Source: Cololabis saira (lineage: Eukaryota > Chordata > Actinopteri > Beloniformes > Belonidae). Taken from it: DNA of 64,000 bases. Below are positions 1 to 11,122 of the stretch, one piece after another (within the stretch, counting starts at the first letter, position 1; every line of letters starts with the position of its first letter). The stretch spans positions 19,672,129 to 19,736,128 of the forward strand of contig NC_084601.1 in assembly GCF_033807715.1 (NCBI RefSeq), read 5' to 3'. The notes beneath the pieces were generated by a model, which saw nothing but the letters and a program-made list of their open reading frames with translations, was not told where the DNA came from and ran no database searches. The translations under genes were made by a program, and so were the position numbers.

Positions 1-1039
1 AGTAATTGAGTATTCCAGAGGGTTTGTTTTGAAGACTTAAATCGCTCCAAATATTAATAGAATGGATGGAGTGCAGACTGGTCTCCAATTTTATTTAATT
101 ATACTTTGTTCAACCCTAAAAGGAAATACTAATTTTGTTGTACAAAGTCAGTCGGTATTATAGTCACTTAAGAGTCACTGTAAAAAGGTTATAGCTGCGG
201 GAAGCGAGGATATCTTATCAACATGTACCGCATCAAACCTGAAGAAGTTTTAGACTTTAGACACTAAAGAAATTATGGTGTTTTATTATCGTTATGATTA
301 ATATTGCCAGCTGCAGATAGCTGCTTGTAAACCTGTACAAGAATATAAGCAGAAGCTAATGATCCGTGTTACTGGATATCCTAGACAAAACTATTTTAGT
401 GTAAGCTCTATAGTTGTGTAAAGGGAACTTTTTTCCAAATTGTGCAAGAGCCAAAAAAAGTGGCAGCAAACATAAAAAGTTTGATATTGCAACAAATCCA
501 ACCATAGATTGGATTATGAATGAAGTAGAACGACAGCAGCGGGGCACTATCAACAACACACTGTGGCTGCATGATACCTTTTGCTTCTCTCTAAAAGAGG
601 TCAGATCAGTTCAGCGAGGATAGCAAACTTCCTTTTGCGGCGTATTGTCTCACCAGACACCAAACCACAGGAGCCAGAGCTTGCATGTCAATACTCTACA
701 TTCCCCCGATTGTTTACCACACTGACTGTTCTTTAAATCCGGACTTGTATCACAATCACGGTGCACCAATACAAGCAGTGTATAAGCAATACACAAAGTA
801 CACCCATGTTCAATGAAGCCTGTTTCTCACTGAAGTCGCAGAAATATAAATTTAAATATTTTACACTCTTTGATGCACATATCACCAGGACCATCATAAG
901 TACAGCACACTTATCTGACATTGTAAGTACGTATACAATATAAAACTATGACTCACTCAACGTTATTAATGTTTAAATGTCCTGTTAACAAATGTACCTG
1001 CTGCAGAAATGCTCAGGTCTACCTTAAGTGGGGATATAG
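1..1039. other. AT-rich stretch with no recognised gene
   Basis: The reading frames here are short, overlap on both strands and have no recognisable domain. I see no element ends, no tRNA and no splice pattern. It is probably intergenic. Confidence 0.5.
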
Positions 1040-2095
1040 AAACTTCTTCTTCTCCTTTTGTTTTTTTCCTTCAGGGGTTGCTACAGCGAATCAGTTGCCT
1101 CCATCTGAGCCTGTCTTCTGCATCCTCTTCTCTTACCCCAACTACCTTGACGTCCTCTTTCACTACATCTATAAACCTCCTGTTTGGTCTTCCTCTGGTT
1201 CTCCTGACTGGCAGTTCAAAACTCAGCATCCTTCTACCAATAAATTCACTATCTCTCCTCTGGACATGTCCAAACCATCTCAGGCCCCGTTTCCACGTAG
1301 CAAAAACGGTGGTGTTTTCATGCGTTTTAGCCGTTCGTTTACACGAAAACGAAGCTCAAAGTCACCAAAAACGATCATTTCTGAAAACTCCGGCCAAAGT
1401 GGAGATTTGCAAAAGCTCCGTCTTCATGTTTGCTTGTAAACAGAGGGAAACAGACATATAGGCTTCAGAACGTCACATTTGGTGACAGAAACGTCACCAG
1501 CATCATTTGTGCGACCTGTGTTTACAATTTGTTTGGACACGTCAATACTTTCTTGCATTTTACCTGTTTTATATTCTAATGTCACACTTAAAAGTAACTC
1601 CACTTCTCTGTCACTCCAAACGAAAGACTCTCGTTCCATCTTGGAAGTAACTTGAAGTTACACTAGTCATTTGTTGATGTTTTTTTCCAGGATTCTGATT
1701 GGCTAGCATGACTTTATGCTTCTCGTTACACTGCCCCCTGTAGGTTTGGCAGCTCATAGCGCCCATAACAGCGTATTTATGCAGGTTCATGTAAATTATG
1801 GTATTTTTCAAAACGTAGAGGGGGAAATATCCGTTTTTGTAAATACCTGGCTATGTGTAAATGTGGCCTCAGTCAGGCCTCCCTGACTTTATCTCCAAAG
1901 CCTCCAACATGTGCTGTCCCTCTTATGTCCTCATTCCTGATCATATCCAATCTGCTCACTCCCATAGAAAAACCTCAGCATCTTCATCTCTGCTACCTCC
2001 AGTTCTGCCTCCTGTCTTTTCCTCAGTGACACTGTCTCTAAACCCAACAACATCGCCGCTCTCACCACAGTTTTGTACACCTTACACCTAGGGGA
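1040..2095 (-). mobile_element. 5'-truncated LINE 3' end, split by a MITE
   Basis: Read on the minus strand, 2090 down to 1873 encodes the C-terminal end of a non-LTR retrotransposon reverse transcriptase, with the stretch KVYKTVVRAAML followed by LRKRQEAELEVAEMKMLRF. It continues at 1278-1040, which carries the usual 3' tail of this fish LINE, ending in a GAA-rich run near 1040. The wording resembles the RTE/BovB group, but I cannot fix the clade. The two halves become contiguous once the 584-bp insertion at 1284-1867 and one copy of its target duplication are removed. The reverse transcriptase catalytic core is absent, so this is a dead 3' fragment. Confidence 0.7.
1284..1867. mobile_element. 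584-bp MITE with 5-bp target duplication (CTCAG)
   Basis: The ends are imperfect inverted repeats: GCCCCGTTTCCACGTAGC on the left and, read from the other strand, GCCACATTTACACATAGC on the right. CTCAG flanks both sides (1279-1283 and 1868-1872). The insertion interrupts a LINE whose sequence is restored when the element is removed. The interior is non-coding and contains repeated CGTTTTxGTxxA-type words. It is a non-autonomous DNA transposon of undetermined superfamily. Confidence 0.7.
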
Positions 2096-2603
2096 TACAG
2101 AAACTACAGAAAGAATAGACTTTATTCTCATTGTGCTCAGGTTACAATGAGATTGGTTGGGATGTTCCCACCAAAGTGCAAAGAAAGCAAAAATAAGAGG
2201 AATAAATAAATGTGAAAAGCACAGTATAAAAACATAAAAGCAATACATACAAAGTCTGGTAAAGTGCAACAAACTCCCACATCATTCAAAAAATACATGT
2301 TATGTTTTGTTGTGTATTATTTAGCAATCTAATGGAAAGACTGTGCCTGGGATGAGATGGGTCCTGCAAGATCCTTCTAGCTTCTAGCTAGTTTCAGCCC
2401 CTGAGAGACTGCAAGTTCATTTATTACTTGTTATTTTAATGCAAAGCATGGGCAAGGTGATATAAAAGCGTAATCTTATCTTTAAGTGGCAGCTTGAATG
2501 TGCAGGAAGAGCTGTGGGCTTCAGTTTGTGAATCAGTGCTGCAGCTGCATAAGGCCCTGCTGGTCTCCCTGCAGCCCTGCTGCTGCTTTAGCTGCTCTGC
2601 TAA
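2096..2603. other. Repeat-tail remnant, otherwise nothing seen
   Basis: The stretch near 2113-2160 (actttattctcattgtgctc and following) resembles the 3' tails of common fish interspersed repeats. No coding sequence is supported in the rest. Confidence 0.35.
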
Positions 2604-2702
2604 AGCCTGAATTATGGTCCTGCGTTAAATCGACGCAGAGCCTACGCCGTAAGGTACGCGGCGACGCGCACCCTACGGCGTAGGCTCTGCGTCGATTTAA
2701 CG
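2604..2702. mobile_element. GC-rich palindromic MITE, copy 1 (right end missing)
   Basis: Begins AGCCTGAATTATGGTCC after a TAA and is followed by the palindromic core (GCGTTAAATCGACGCAGAG and its complement). The terminal ATAAATCAGCCT block seen in the other copies is missing on the right; the sequence jumps to CCTGCAGGCGGCCGC. Other copies lie at 3095, 4298 and 7124. Confidence 0.75.
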
Positions 2703-2717
2703 CCTGCAGGCGGCCGC

Positions 2718-3094
2718 TACACTGACACCACATGCAGACAAGCTTTGTGTTACACGACTGAATCCCTCTCGCTGCTACTGCGGTGGTTCACCCGGGGCGG
2801 AGGAGTGTGATAAGCGTGTAAAAGAGCCTCCCCTGGCCCTGGTAGCCGCCACCAGCCCGGGCTGTGCAGCCACGCCGTGTGTGTTTACATGGCCGCGCTG
2901 ACAGCCACATAACAACAAAGACCCGCTTAAGGACGCTCCCTTCACGACAACGCGCTCCGTCTGCGTTAATTGTTGGTAAACGGAGGAGAAGTGAAGCTTT
3001 TGTTAAGTGTGTGTAAGGCTAGCAAGGGCTTAGCCCCAACCCCGAGCTAACAGGACTCACCAGAGCAGATCAGGTTCACTAGCAGCGAGGCTAA
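2718..3094. other. CpG-rich non-coding stretch
   Basis: Many CpG dinucleotides and GC boxes (for example ccggggcgg near 2792). The only upstream-style ATG (atggccgcgctgac near 2889) opens a frame of seven codons. Together with the GC-rich block at 4600-4980 it looks like a CpG island broken up by insertions. No transcript can be drawn from sequence alone. Confidence 0.4.
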
Positions 3095-3212
3095 AGCCTG
3101 AATTATGCCTCTGCGTTAAATCGACGCAGAGCATACGGCGTAGGGTACGCGGCGACGCGCACTTTACGCCGTAGGTTCTGCGTCGGTGTAACGCGGAACC
3201 ACAAATCAGCCT
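3095..3212. mobile_element. GC-rich palindromic MITE, copy 2 (complete)
   Basis: 118 bp between TAA (3092-3094) and TAA (3213-3215). Ends AGCCTGAATTATG and CACAAATCAGCCT. The core folds back on itself around GGTACGCGGCGACGCGCAC. The 3-bp TNA duplication would fit a PIF/Harbinger-type element, but no transposase is present. Confidence 0.8.
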
Positions 3213-3518
3213 TAACGCTGCTGGAGCTGGGGCTCAGGCCGGAGTCCATTATCGGACAAGCGCTTCTGTCTCCATGTGGTTAAACACCCAACAATCACTC
3301 CACTATATCTCCAAAATACACCTCCCATGAACCATCTAACGCCATGTTCATCGCCGTTAAAAGTTTGTGTCAAGGGGGAGACACATTCAAGTTTGCTACA
3401 ATAAAAAGATTATATTTCCCCTTACAGCCCCTACTGCTTGCTTTAACATTTATCCCCATTGTGTGGGGTTTTATGTAGTGGGAGTTAAAGAAGAAAATGA
3501 TGCTACACACTAAACACA
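3213..3518. other. Short unassigned spacer
   Basis: No reading frame or element end is supported. The first 100 bases are still moderately CpG-rich. Confidence 0.3.
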
Positions 3519-4204
3519 CAGGGTTCCAAGGTCAAATTCAAGCACTTTTCAAGCACTTTTAAGGGTCATTTTCAAAATCTTCAAGCACCTTATCGCTGAG
3601 GTAAAAAATCTACAGGAATATATGTACTCATAATTATTTTTTCTGCTTTTTATCACAATTATGTACATTGTACATTTAATACAGGCATTGTGAATTGTCA
3701 AATTGGTCTGATTCACCGTACGAATTGTTACAGATTACTTTTGTAATACTGTATTTGACCCGGTCTTTGTACGTTTTTGACCTTATAGAAACGTAATTCT
3801 TGCCATTGTAAGAATGAGATGTGTACCTGCTGTACTCTACTGCCCTTACATTTGAACAACTTGTGCTTTTTATTATTTTACCTATTTTATTATCATTTTA
3901 TTATGTATTTATGTTTTAATTGTGTCTTGCTGCTTTTAATGTTGATGAAAAGCACTTTGAATTACCTTGTGTACAAATAAACTTGCCTTGCCTTGTGCTG
4001 TAAACATCTAGTTATGTTTAATCTTACTGATTTTATTTCTCTTTGTAATAACTAAACTATACAGTCTGATCCCAATTTTGTGAAAGACACAGTTATAATT
4101 TCAAGCACTTAAACTAAAATTCAAGCACTTTTCAGGCCTTGAAAACACAACATTGAAATAAATTCAAGCACTTTCAAGGATTTCAAGCACCCGTAGGAAC
4201 CCTG
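3519..4204. mobile_element. Non-autonomous TIR element with TTCAAGCAC repeats
   Basis: Termini CAGGGTTCC and GGAACCCTG. Both subterminal regions carry direct and inverted copies of a short word (ttcaagcacttt), about four on the left (3537-3590) and five on the right (4101-4190). Termini of this form are usual in hAT elements, but the flanking octamers (taaacaca and ataacatg) match at only four positions, so the duplication has decayed or the ends are slightly off. The interior ends in aataaacttgccttgcc, a common fish repeat motif. No coding sequence. Confidence 0.6.
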
Positions 4205-4297
4205 ATAACATGATGTTGTGAAGGAATATTAGGAAAGATAATCGGGTGCAGAAAAACAATGTGCAGCTGCTGTCCGGAGATGGAACTCTGAGCTTTA

Positions 4298-4407
4298 AGG
4301 CTGATTTATGGTCCTGCGTTACATCGACGCAGAGCACTACGGCGTAGGGTGCGCGTCGCCGCGTACCCTACGCCGTATCCTACGCCGTAGGAAGCATAAT
4401 TCCTGCT
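4298..4407. mobile_element. GC-rich palindromic MITE, copy 3
   Basis: 110 bp bounded by TTA (4295-4297) and TTA (4408-4410). Begins AGGCTGATTTATGG and ends GCATAATTCCTGCT. The core contains CTACGGCGTAGGG and its complement, so the unit is nearly a perfect palindrome. Confidence 0.8.
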
Positions 4408-4516
4408 TTAGCAGCGCAGCTACCGCTCCCAGCAGCACAAGCTGGTGATCTACGATCATCTGGAGATAAATGCAGACTAGAAACACACCCGACTGGTTTA
4501 AACAGCCACACCAACC

Positions 4517-4729
4517 CTAACCCTGCAGAGAGGGGGGGTTTGGTGCGGTAATGGTTAAATAAATGGTGATCAGAGTGAGTCCTGCCATCATGGATGGGAA
4601 CAATGTCCCCCCCTGCAACTGGACTGGTCTCGGTTCTCCCGGCGGTGCTCGGGCTGAGGGCTTACCGGTCCTGGCGCTCGGCTCCGCGGCGTCCCTGCTC
4701 GGCTCCTCCGCTCCTTCCCCGGAGCTCAT
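4517..4729 (-). CDS. Candidate small membrane-protein ORF in a CpG island
   Basis: A 70-codon minus-strand frame starting at an ATG in acceptable context (gcagccATGagc). The N-terminal 40 residues are rich in Glu, Ser, Ala and Pro. A hydrophobic run (LFPSMMAGLTLITIYL) follows near residues 43-58 and could span a membrane. An in-frame ATG 32 codons upstream would give 102 residues. I do not recognise the protein and see no convincing splice donor. The end (ccctctctgcag) looks more like a splice acceptor than coding sequence. It may be a chance frame in GC-rich DNA or the first exon of an uncharacterised gene. Confidence 0.2.
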   Translation of the reverse strand: MSSGEGAEEPSRDAAEPSARTGKPSARAPPGEPRPVQLQGGTLFPSMMAGLTLITIYLTITAPNPPSLQG

Positions 4730-4985
4730 GGCTGCCACAGCCCCGACTTCAGCGAGTAAAACCCCCCCACGACACTGACGAGACGACGGCCCGCGGTCAC
4801 TCCCGTCCTCGCTACACGCACGCACGGTCAGGGCGGCCCGCTATCGCCGGCGGGGCCCCCGGCACTGCTCCATGCGGGGGGGACGGTACTGCAGCCGGGC
4901 AGGGCGGAGAGGGCAGGGCGGCGGGTCCTCCGCGCTGCAGCCGGGGGAGAGGCGCTCCGGGGGGGAGGGGGTGACGGTGGGGGGC
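4590..4985. other. CpG-island-like block
   Basis: Very GC-rich with dense CpG and runs of C and G. Several overlapping frames are open on both strands, as expected from composition. A promoter is plausible but not shown. Confidence 0.4.
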
Positions 4986-5029
4986 TGGGTGGCTCCAGCA
5001 AGAGCATCCAGCAAGAATTAAGTTTATTC

Positions 5030-5597
5030 AATCATGACAACACAAAAACAACACAACACTAAAAAAAAAAAAAAAAAAACATTGTGCGCAGCATTGACAT
5101 TTCACACAAAACCAATAATCATGTGTTGAACAATGACTGAAAAGGCATACTCTTCCACTCATTCATGTGCATTATTATTCTCTCATTCACTCATTTTTAT
5201 AGTGTATATATATTTATGTTTCCTGTTTCTCATTTTGTTGTTTGCATAGTCTTTGCATGTGTGGACTTTTACGGAGCTGCTGCCTAATCTCAGTGTACTA
5301 GTATAATGATAATAAAATCTTTCTATTCTATTCTATTCATAGGCAGAAGCAAACTGCTTATTTGATTTGATTTGATTTATTTTATTTTTGTACATGTAAA
5401 AAAACAACACTTCATGAGAAGTTTAAGAAAACAAAACGACAAAACAAACAATGTCATCCTTTAACACTTGCTATCTTAATTTACATGTGCCAAAAAAGGA
5501 GTAGTAGGAAGAAGTGTAAATTTATTTAGTCCTACCCCCATTCACTGATCATTTAACCTGTATTTATAAATACTCACACACTGTACTGCTAAATAAC

Positions 5598-5600
<3 letters not shown>
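5030..5600. other. Repeat 3' tails
   Basis: Contains a poly(A) run (about 5061-5078), a repeat tail ending in reiterated attct (near 5320-5338) and, read from the minus strand, the words ggactaaataaatttacac and cttcttcctactcc, which recur at the 3' ends of fish LINEs. No coding sequence. Confidence 0.4.

Positions 5601-5656
<56 letters not shown>
5601..5656. repeat. (ATT)n microsatellite
   Basis: An uninterrupted ATT run of about 18 units. Confidence 0.95.
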
Positions 5657-5659
<3 letters not shown>

Positions 5660-5811
5660 CTGTAATTATACTCACACACATACCTATACATACATGCACA
5701 TAGTTGAATATCTCTATATATTTGTACACACATGCCCATATAAATATTTATATAAATATACTTATTTACACTACTGTCTCTATTAACTGTATCTGCTCTA
5801 TATCCATCTAC

Positions 5812-5813
<2 letters not shown>

Positions 5814-5846
<33 letters not shown>
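5814..5846. repeat. (AC)n microsatellite
   Basis: About 16 AC units, close to the (TA)n array that follows. Confidence 0.95.
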
Positions 5847-5848
<2 letters not shown>

Positions 5849-5858
5849 CGTATGTATG

Positions 5859-6901
<1,043 letters not shown>

Positions 6902-7123
6902 TAATAAATACATAAGTATAAATTTCCTAATATTTTAAATTGAGACAAATATTGCGACAGAACTGTGTTGTTGGAGGGGGGGACGTGAACCTGTGTTTGC
7001 TTCGTGTCATTTAATTAAAACTAGTGGGATGTTTAGTCACTCTGAATGAGGATAGAAAGAAAAGAAAAGGGAAAGTCTGACAGACACAAACACAACAGAA
7101 AAGGTCAGCTGTTTTGATTCTGA

Positions 7124-7222
7124 AGCCTGATTTATGGTTCCGCGTTAAATCGACGCAGCGCCTACGCCCTAGGTTACGGCGTAGACTCTGCGTTGGTGTA
7201 ACGCGGAACCATAAATCAGCCT
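7124..7222. mobile_element. GC-rich palindromic MITE, copy 4
   Basis: 99 bp between TGA (7121-7123) and TGA (7223-7225). Starts AGCCTGATTTATGGTTCCG and ends ATAAATCAGCCT. The stem is nearly perfect from GGTTCCGCGTTA to TAACGCGGAACC. Confidence 0.8.
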
Positions 7223-7394
7223 TGACTCAGTGATCTTCTATGTGGGACTAGCGCCATCTGCTGTTCACCGGTGGAACTGCAGCGTCTGTCAACGATTAGA
7301 GAGTGATGGTGTAGAATTGAGTTATAGAAGCTGCCCAGCAACTATTATTGAAAATGTCCTTGACACATTCATTTTAAATTCATACATAGGTTCT

Positions 7395-7920
7395 ACTATA
7401 CTCCCAGGAAACGCTGCCAACTAGAACTCTGCTCTACTCCCATCTGTCCCTTGTGTTATATTAGAGAAATAGGAACTTACTTGCATGCAATGTGGCAATG
7501 CCCAGATGTGGAGTTTTTTTGGTCTCAAGTAGCATCCCAGATGGGTGATATAAACGGAACCAGTATACCTTGTAATCCAATTATTTTGTTGTTAAACGAT
7601 GAATCCCATCTATCAATTAATTTCTCTCAGAGAAGACTTTTGTTTTTAGGCTTGAAAGCCGCAAAGAAAATGTTGACAATGAGGTGGAAACCCCCACACT
7701 TACTCCATATCTCCCAGTGGATTGCCATGCCGTATGACATCTTGACCTTAGAACTTTCTATTGCCCGTTCTAATGAGGCCAAAGCAGAAAATGTTGAGGG
7801 TCTGTCTAAAGCAAATGAGAAAGTTAGAACTATGTACATAAAAAAAAATGATTTATTTTGGTTGGTAGAAAGCTCAATAAAAAACTTGATCACAAAAAAA
7901 AAGAATTGTCCTTGACAAGG
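7395..7920 (+). mobile_element. L1/Tx1-like LINE, C-terminal fragment
   Basis: The plus-strand frame carries CPLCYIREIGTYLHAMWQCP, the Cys/His knuckle (C-x2-C, His, Cys) found after the reverse transcriptase of L1/Tx1-type elements, followed by a Trp-rich tail (FFWSQV) and a Lys-rich end. The frame is open from about 7451 to the stop at 7913. The upstream half, including the catalytic core, is missing, so this is a 5'-truncated copy. Confidence 0.65.
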
Positions 7921-8915
7921 TTCACGAATTACACTGGAGAAACAGCATTTTACCTTTTAAGTTGAGAGACAACACGATGAAAAAAGAAAGGACAATGTGG
8001 ATAGAATTAAAATCATGAAATAATTCAGTCACTTAAAATGCACAATGCTATATTACTCCTTAAAAAAAAACAATTGGTTATTGAAGATAAACATGATGCT
8101 AACTGCACACTTTGAGACTACATTTTTACATCCCATTATATCAACAACCTTACACCAAATAATATCCTCTCACTTTAACATATTGATAATTCAAATGTGT
8201 GCTCATACAACTGAAATTACTGCCATGATTCAGAAATTATAGATTGTGGGATTAGAATCCGAATAAACAATTTTTGGCTCTTCTTTAATAAAACAGAGCA
8301 CCCAATCACACCAGACTGTTATCCTAGTGATTGAAAGCTTGTTATTAAACTGTAATTATCTGGAAAATCTAAAGATTCACTGCCTTTCTTCAGTCACAGA
8401 TATGTACATGTATTATCTGATTTCTTTTTTTTTTTTTTACCTCAAATGAAGAAATTATTGATGTTTTTGAAACTTTGTTCTCTTTATCTTGTCGGTAGAC
8501 TTATTTGAAAGTTTTAAGATGTTAGAAGACAAAGATTAATGCAGAGTCTTTGAAAATGTGCAAACTGTGTTTTTCTCAGATGTAGGCTACAGGATGCAGG
8601 GCTTTTGCAGCATGAAAACAAGCCACTTCAAAAAGAACAACAACAAAAAAACATTAAGTATTCAGTGATAATTAGTACTCCAACTTTGGGGTTGATCTTT
8701 ATTTATTGTAAAATTTAATTAAGTTTGAACAGAGTCGGTAGTTACAGGCTTTCGACCTAGTTATACCACATCTCACCACATGGGGTCATATTAGGCTATC
8801 GCTAGACTATCATAAATCAACGATTATTTATAAATCTGTTTAAATAAATATAAATACTACTATTTGTTATTTACCACATTCAATAAAATGCAGCAATATA
8901 TCCGTTCTGCTGGAA
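7921..8915. other. No gene seen; LINE 3' remnants possible
   Basis: AT-rich, with short homopolymers (T12 near 8428). The first 150 bases may be the 3' untranslated part of the preceding LINE. Nothing else is supported. Confidence 0.35.
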
Positions 8916-9143
8916 AGATCAGCTGCTGACTAATATCCACCAGCATTCTCCATCTTGGGTTAAGTCCAGGTGTCCTACATGTGGAGGAAGGAAGCCCATG
9001 TGTGCTCTTTTCTCCTCTGACAAACTTTTTTTTTCCTTTTTCTTATTTTTACAACCTTGCCTGACATATTTCACATGCTTCGCATCCTTCAGGCTTGCAT
9101 TGTAAGCTACCATGTGCCCAGGCTGTGCCCAGGCCCTTGAACT

Positions 9144-9416
9144 AAAATGTTTCCTGTCAGAGAGATATGAGGTGAACCATTTTACTGCAGTACCAGAGAC
9201 CCCAGTGCCGGCCAGGCGTTGCAGGACTATGGAGTGGGAGATGGTATCAAAGGCGGCACTGAGGTCGAGGAGGATGAGGATGGTGAGAAGGCCAGAATCT
9301 GCTGCCAGGAGGATGTCATTGGTAATCTTGATTAAGGCAGTTTCTGTGCTGTGTTTTGGGCGGAAACCAGACTGGAATGGTTCAAAGAGGCTGAACTTAA
9401 GACAGGATGAAAGCAT
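9144..9416 (-). mobile_element. L2/Rex1-like LINE reverse transcriptase fragment
   Basis: The minus-strand frame reads [20 protein letters not shown] and then [13 protein letters not shown]. The AAFD block is reverse transcriptase motif A with its catalytic Asp. The match to fish L2/Rex1 elements stops after YLSDRKHF, where unrelated sequence continues the open frame. It is an internal fragment truncated on both sides. Confidence 0.75.
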
Positions 9417-9464
9417 TTCTCAGCACATGTATCATAAACTACACAAAAAAAATTATATTTAAGC

Positions 9465-9985
9465 AGGACAACTTTCTAGTCGGTTCCGCTCTAGTCGATT
9501 CTACTATGTTTAAAGGGTTTTCCACAAGGTGGTAGTACCGGTTAGTACCTCCTTTTTTCACACTTTTGTTTTAAACATTTATTTTATTGAAGTCAACATA
9601 ATGACAGTTAGGTGAGAAACATCAGAACCACATCAGAACTACAGACTTACACAAAGTACAAACTAGAAAATAGATAATTTATACAGGAATATAAACAAGA
9701 GGAATATACAAATAAAATATAGACTAACAGAAAATAAATACATACTTTTAAAATGTTTGTAAAGTTCCAAGTTAGGCATATTGCTAGGGGTTTTCCATAA
9801 AGTTAACGTTCTCTACCATCATGAAGGGTTTCACAGCAGTTTTTTTTTTTTTATTTGTTTCAGTAATGAAAAGAAAAGGCACATTTCTTTGTGAAAGACA
9901 GTCAAGTTTGGTGTAGATTTTAGGAATCTATTTTTATGTATATCAAAATTTTTAAGTGACTTTAAGGTTGATTAACAGATCGAGC
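9465..9985. other. MITE-like fragment and unassigned sequence
   Basis: 9478-9550 (gtcggttccgctctagtcg and following) resembles the body of the fish MITEs whose ends read ccttttccaccaaaccgg (compare 51540). No complete ends are visible. The remainder is AT-rich with T-runs near 9841. Confidence 0.3.
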
Positions 9986-9989
9986 AGAG

Positions 9990-10395
9990 AGGGTTTTTTT
10001 TTTTTTTTTTTTTTACAATGAAGCCGTACATAACATCATGTATTTTAAAATGTGTAACTTGTACATATTTAGATAACCAGTGATGTTAATCATTCCAAAT
10101 ACATTCGTACATATACACTCATAGAATATGCGGTTTCAACTTGTTTGTTGCAGAATGAACAATCTTTGCTCAAGTCAGCAGAAAGCTATATTCCACTGAG
10201 AACCTTAAGATGAATCTCTTTCGCTGTTGGTGTTTTGTAGAGTTTTGATCTGAAATGTTCAGCATCTTTTCTGGAGAAGAAATTTAGAATTGAATTTTGG
10301 GAAGATGAGAATATATAGTTCTTTATTAAATATACTGTATGGTGGATAGCAAAGTTGGTTAGTTTATAGTCCAATACATTTTGTCTATTAACCAA
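9990..10395 (-). mobile_element. Probable LINE C-terminal fragment, frameshifted
   Basis: The minus strand is open from 10395 to 10186 (starting MVNRQNVLDYKLTNFAIHH). After a frame change it shows CSFCNKQVETA, a Cys knuckle of the type seen near the C-terminus of L1/Tx1-like LINEs. Weak evidence; it could be another repeat. Confidence 0.35.
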
Positions 10396-10429
10396 AATGC
10401 AACTTCACTAGACTGCAGGCCAATTTAAT

Positions 10430-10985
10430 TCAAGTTCAAATCTGGGTTAAGGAGGCTGACACCACCTCCACCTTTAAAACCAAACTTAAAACCTTTAGTA
10501 AAGCCTATAGTTAGTGTTTAGTAAACCTCTAGTTGGTGCAAACTCTACTGTGTTATAGTCAGTAGTCATAGCTGCAGCTATAGAACAAGACTATAATAGT
10601 TACCGGTAGTCTCAAACCAGCTTTGTGGTAGATATGTCAAGGTTGACATTCCCCCCTGCCTTTAGTTTCTGTCTTGCCCCGCCTATGTCCCATCTGCCCT
10701 GATTGTGTCTGCACCTGTGTCTCGTCATGTCTCGTTATCCCCTCAGTATATCTTGTCTTGTCATTCCTTTGTGCCCGGTCGGTCCGTAGTGTGCTCTCCT
10801 CCATGTCTCCTCGTAGTTTTTGTCCTGATCCTGGTTTTTGTCAATCCTGCTCTGCAGCGCTTTGTTTTTGCCTTTTTTGTATTAAACCCCTTGTTTTTTT
10901 GAGAACTCCTGCCTCCAGCCTCCCTCTGTCTCCTGCACTTGGGTCCTAGACAACCGAACCATGACAAGATATGCTGCTATAGGCC
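10430..10985 (+). mobile_element. L2-like LINE 3' tail, interrupted at 10635
   Basis: 10437-10634 (ggctgacaccacctccacc, then tagtaaagcctatagtt) is the familiar 3' tail of fish L2-like LINEs. It resumes as agatatgctgctataggcc at 10967-10985 after a 332-bp insertion. The tail is cut off by the truncated end of the neighbouring Tc1 element. Confidence 0.6.
10635..10966 (+). mobile_element. 332-bp solo-LTR-like element, TSD AGATA
   Basis: Begins TGTCAAGG and ends CCATGACA, so it has TG...CA ends. A 5-bp duplication AGATA lies on each side (10630-10634 and 10967-10971). A TATA-like word (agtatatcttg, near 10745) and a polyadenylation signal (attaaa, near 10881) fit a long terminal repeat read on the plus strand. 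There is no internal retroviral coding sequence, so this is a solo LTR or a very small non-autonomous element. Two half copies of a relative form the palindrome at 62704-63186. Confidence 0.65.
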
Positions 10986-11122
10986 TTTTATCATAGGTAC
11001 TCTTCAACTGTGAGTGATGGAATCTAAAAAAAAAAAAATCCAGAAAATCACATTGTATGATTTTTAATTAATTTGCATTTTATTGCATGACATAAGTATT
11101 TGATACATCAGAAAAACAGAAC

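Noticed and set aside
4517..4825. The full 102-codon form of the CpG-island frame
   Set aside because: The upstream ATG adds a stretch (CSEDGSDRGPSS) with no further support. Only the shorter form was listed, at low confidence.
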